This document shows positions 5,530-7,649 of a stretch of 7,649 bases of DNA, piece after piece. The notes below the pieces were generated by a model. The model did no database searches. It was not told the origin of the DNA and saw only the letters and a program-made list of their open reading frames with translations. The position numbers were made by a program, and so were the translations under genes. Source of the DNA: Actinomycetes bacterium (GTDB lineage: Bacteria > Actinomycetota > Acidimicrobiia > Acidimicrobiales > Acidimicrobiaceae); assembly GCA_021823385.1 (NCBI GenBank), contig JAKAOC010000098.1, positions 1 through 7,649 of the forward strand, written 5' to 3'. Position 1 is the first letter of the stretch. Every line of letters starts with the position of its first letter.

Positions 5530-6951
5530 TCAGTGAAGCGTCCTCGCCGCGGCCGCGGCCAAGTGCGCAACCGCCACCGATACACCGACCGCCGCAGGAA
5601 TGTGCAAGGACTCGTCGGGCCCATGCGCGTTGGAGCCGGGCCCGAGCACTCCGGTGGCGACGAACTGTGCGGCAGGGAAGCGGACCCCCAGCGTCGCCAG
5701 GAAGGGGATCGACCCTCCCTCGCCGCAGTAGCCCGCGGGCCGTCCGAAGCCGTCGCGCGAGGCATCGTCCAACGCTTCGGCAAGCCAGCCGGTTGGATCG
5801 GGCGCCACCCACCCCTGGGCGGGCGCCTCGGCCTCGACTCTCACCTTTGCCCCGTAGGGAGGATCGGACGCGAGCAGGCGCACCAGCTCCTCTTGCGCCT
5901 CGGCCGCATCCACGGTGGGAGGCAGGCGCAGCGAGACCTTCGCCTTGGTGTGCGGACGCAGAACGTTTCCCCCCGAGGCGATGTCCGGTACACCCTCGAT
6001 GCCCGTGAAGGCGAGGCTCGGCCGCCAGGTCTGTGCCAGGATCCTCTCCGCTCCGCCGGCGCCCATCAGCTCCATTCCCTCCACCGCCGGAAATGCCCGG
6101 GAGAGGGGATCATGCAACTCCTGGTCGAGTGCCAGGGCCTGCTCACGATGGAATTCCGGAATTTCCACATTGAGGAACCCGGGGAGTATCTCTCCGGAGG
6201 AGGCATCCTCAACCCTGTCCAGAAGCGAACGCAGGATCCGGAACGAGCTGGGGACGACACCGCCGGCCGAGCCGGAGTGGACCCCGTGGGCAAGCACCTC
6301 GACGTCGACGGTGACGACCAGGTTCCCCCGCAGGGAGGTGGTCACCCAGAGTCGCTCGAAGTCCAGGCCTCCTGAGTCCAGGCAAACCACCAACCCCACA
6401 TCGCCCAGCTCAGGGGCGAGGACCTCCACATGGGCATCCAGATCGGGGCTCCCGCTCTCCTCGCTTGCTTCTATGAGTACGACGCACCGTGGAGAAGGGA
6501 GACCGCGGGAGATCACCGCGCCCAGGCCGGTGAGAGCGGCAAAGAGGGCGTAGCCATCGTCCGCGACTCCACGCCCGAAGACGGAGTCCTCGGCTACAAC
6601 CGCTTCGAAGGGGTCCGTGCCGTTCGCCCACGGTGCCGTGGCGGGCTGTTTATCCATGTGCCCGTACATAAGAACGGTCCCCGACCCTCCGTTGGCCGCC
6701 GGTATCTCCACCACCAGCGCGGGGGTGAGCCCCTCGATGCGCGAGGCGCGCACGCTGATCCCCGGTAGAGGCCGGCTCTCGGCCCATACCGCGAGATGCG
6801 CAAGTGCACGCTCGATCTCGCCGCTGGATTGCCAGGCCGGATCGAAGGCCGGCGAGAGGCTCTTGATGGAGACGAATTCGATCAGGGCCGGAAGGGCGTG
6901 CGAGCGAAAACTCTCGTTGACGGCGTCGAAGAAGGATTCCACGCCCTCCAA
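5530..6951 (-). CDS. M20-family zinc metallopeptidase (dipeptidase-like)
   Basis: A cytoplasmic di-zinc hydrolase of the M20 clan, which cleaves dipeptides or related amide substrates. Using the TTG at 6951-6949 the protein has 473 residues, normal for M20 dipeptidases. Metal ligands are visible: His98 in MYGHMDKQP (with Asp100), Asp131 in GRGVADDG, Glu165 in EASEESGS (Glu164 the likely general base), Asp192 in CLDSGG and His443 in NAHGPDE. The lid-domain segment GVHSGSAGG and the CLDSGG..FERLWVTTSLRG stretch resemble CNDP2-type dipeptidases more than ArgE or DapE. The open frame continues to 7164, but that extension crosses the divergent reductase gene and lacks family similarity. The TTG has AAGGG 6 nt upstream; a GTG three codons later (6942) is an alternative. 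No signal peptide is seen. The true substrate is unknown. Confidence 0.93.
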   Translation of the reverse strand: MEGVESFFDAVNESFRSHALPALIEFVSIKSLSPAFDPAWQSSGEIERALAHLAVWAESRPLPGISVRASRIEGLTPALVVEIPAANGGSGTVLMYGHMDKQPATAPWANGTDPFEAVVAEDSVFGRGVADDGYALFAALTGLGAVISRGLPSPRCVVLIEASEESGSPDLDAHVEVLAPELGDVGLVVCLDSGGLDFERLWVTTSLRGNLVVTVDVEVLAHGVHSGSAGGVVPSSFRILRSLLDRVEDASSGEILPGFLNVEIPEFHREQALALDQELHDPLSRAFPAVEGMELMGAGGAERILAQTWRPSLAFTGIEGVPDIASGGNVLRPHTKAKVSLRLPPTVDAAEAQEELVRLLASDPPYGAKVRVEAEAPAQGWVAPDPTGWLAEALDDASRDGFGRPAGYCGEGGSIPFLATLGVRFPAAQFVATGVLGPGSNAHGPDESLHIPAAVGVSVAVAHLAAAAARTLH

Positions 6952-6976
6952 AGATAGCCCTTGGTCCCGCAGGCGC

Positions 6977-6998
6977 GGGCGCCGGCGCCCGGATCCGG
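6977..6998. promoter_or_regulatory. Overlapping palindromes between divergent genes
   Basis: GGGCGCCGGCGCCC (6977-6990) is a perfect 14-bp palindrome, and CCGGATCCGG (6989-6998) a perfect 10-bp palindrome overlapping it by two bases. They sit in the 106-bp gap between the peptidase start and the divergent reductase start, nearer the peptidase. They could be an operator or an mRNA hairpin. In GC-rich DNA such palindromes also arise by chance, and I found no convincing promoter boxes in this gap. Confidence 0.3.
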
Positions 6999-7046
6999 TC
7001 TCGAGGTTGTTAGGGTTCGGTTGGTGGACCGCGCAAGCCGGCCAAA

Positions 7047-7052
7047 AGGAGG
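7047..7052 (+). promoter_or_regulatory. Shine-Dalgarno site of the reductase gene
   Basis: AGGAGG lies 5 nt before the ATG at 7058. It is a near-ideal ribosome site and fixes the reductase start. Confidence 0.8.
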
Positions 7053-7057
7053 TCGTC

Positions 7058-7649
7058 ATGCCCGAATTGGCGCTCGTCACCGGCGCGGGGAGCCCTAGGG
7101 GTATCGGGCTGGCCATAGCCATGGCGCTCGGGGACGCGGGCCACCGGCTGGCAATCGTCTCCACGACCTCGCGAATCCACGACCGCGCGGCCGAACTGCG
7201 CGATCTCGGCTACCAGGCGCGCGGTTTCACCGCCGACCTGTCTGACGATCGCTCAGTCGATGAGCTTTTCACGGAGTTGGAGGCCTCTTTCGGCGCTCCC
7301 GAGGTGCTGGTGAACAACGCCGGAATGGGCTCCATCACCAGCCCGGAAACCTTCGAACTGGCCATCGCCACATCGCCTGCATCCTGGCGGCACTCGCTGG
7401 AGACCAACGTGACCACCGCGTTCCTGATGACACGGCGGGCGCTCCCCGCCATGATCGCGCGGCACTGGGGCCGCATCATCAATGTCGCGTCGACGACCGG
7501 AGTAGTGCAGGTGAACCCGGGCGAGGTCGGGTACGCGGCGGGAAAGGCGGCCATGGTGGGCCTGACCAAGGCGGTGGCCCTCGAAAACGCTCGCCACGGC
7601 ATCACTTGTAATGCCGTGGCGCCGGGCTGGATAGCCAGCCTGGCCCAGA
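7058..7649 (+). CDS. Short-chain dehydrogenase/reductase (FabG-like), 3' end outside window
   Basis: A classical SDR with a Rossmann fold that reduces or oxidises carbonyl/hydroxyl groups with NAD(P)(H). The visible 197 residues hold the cofactor loop TGAGSPRGIG (8-17), an ADL acid near residue 60, NNAG (86-89) and the catalytic tetrad Asn117, Ser145, Tyr159 and Lys163 (YAAGK). They end at NAVAPGW, just after the core. Roughly 50 to 60 residues are probably missing. The motif set is FabG-like, but SDR substrates cannot be read from sequence; it could be a 3-oxoacyl-ACP reductase or an unrelated alcohol or sugar dehydrogenase. It is transcribed divergently from the M20 peptidase across a 106-bp gap that may hold both promoters. 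Confidence 0.93.
   Translation, partial: MPELALVTGAGSPRGIGLAIAMALGDAGHRLAIVSTTSRIHDRAAELRDLGYQARGFTADLSDDRSVDELFTELEASFGAPEVLVNNAGMGSITSPETFELAIATSPASWRHSLETNVTTAFLMTRRALPAMIARHWGRIINVASTTGVVQVNPGEVGYAAGKAAMVGLTKAVALENARHGITCNAVAPGWIASLAQ

Noticed and set aside
5491..6375. A 294-codon plus-strand open frame opposite the M20 peptidase
   Set aside because: It is opposite well-conserved peptidase motifs and looks like a codon-bias shadow.
6952..7164. N-terminal extension of the M20 peptidase back to 7164
   Set aside because: It would overlap the start and ribosome site of the divergent reductase and gives no M20-like sequence.

Overview
The window is GC-rich, densely coded bacterial DNA. It reads as ordinary chromosome: there is no transposase, phage gene, CRISPR array, tRNA or rRNA. 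A SAM-IV-like riboswitch, the metY-metX gene order, the style of the DEAD-box helicase, and GTG/TTG starts all suggest an actinobacterium (Actinomycetota). This is inference from family knowledge; no taxonomic marker is present.

Five of the six protein genes lie on the minus strand. Reading that strand from right to left, the order is: an M20-family metallopeptidase (6951-5530); a polytopic membrane protein resembling GT-C glycosyltransferases (5492-4299), 37 nt downstream and probably co-transcribed; a DEAD-box RNA helicase (4145-2859) starting at TTG and ending in a clear intrinsic terminator (2840-2806); a 440-nt non-coding leader; then metY (2418-1120) and metX (1139 to the left edge). 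On the plus strand a short-chain dehydrogenase/reductase (from 7058) diverges from the peptidase and runs off the right edge.

The best feature is the metYX leader. It folds by hand into a SAM-I/SAM-IV clan aptamer: P1, P2, the conserved CGGCAACC segment, P3, a GGTGCC joining segment, a P2-loop pseudoknot, a hairpin abutting P1 on its 3' side (P5), and a second pseudoknot between the P3 loop and the sequence after P5. The absence of a P4 hairpin and the presence of P5 and PK-2 favour SAM-IV over SAM-I. It should sense S-adenosylmethionine and reduce expression of the direct-sulfhydrylation route: MetX acylates homoserine and MetY replaces the acyl group with sulfide to give homocysteine, the precursor of methionine and SAM. 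Between aptamer and metY lie a six-codon ORF with a strong Shine-Dalgarno inside a possible hairpin, and a further strong hairpin. The expression mechanism is not obvious from sequence.

The remaining genes look like independent housekeeping functions. I see no evidence for a novel multi-gene system here. The items worth follow-up are the riboswitch with its unusual leader and the uncharacterised membrane protein.
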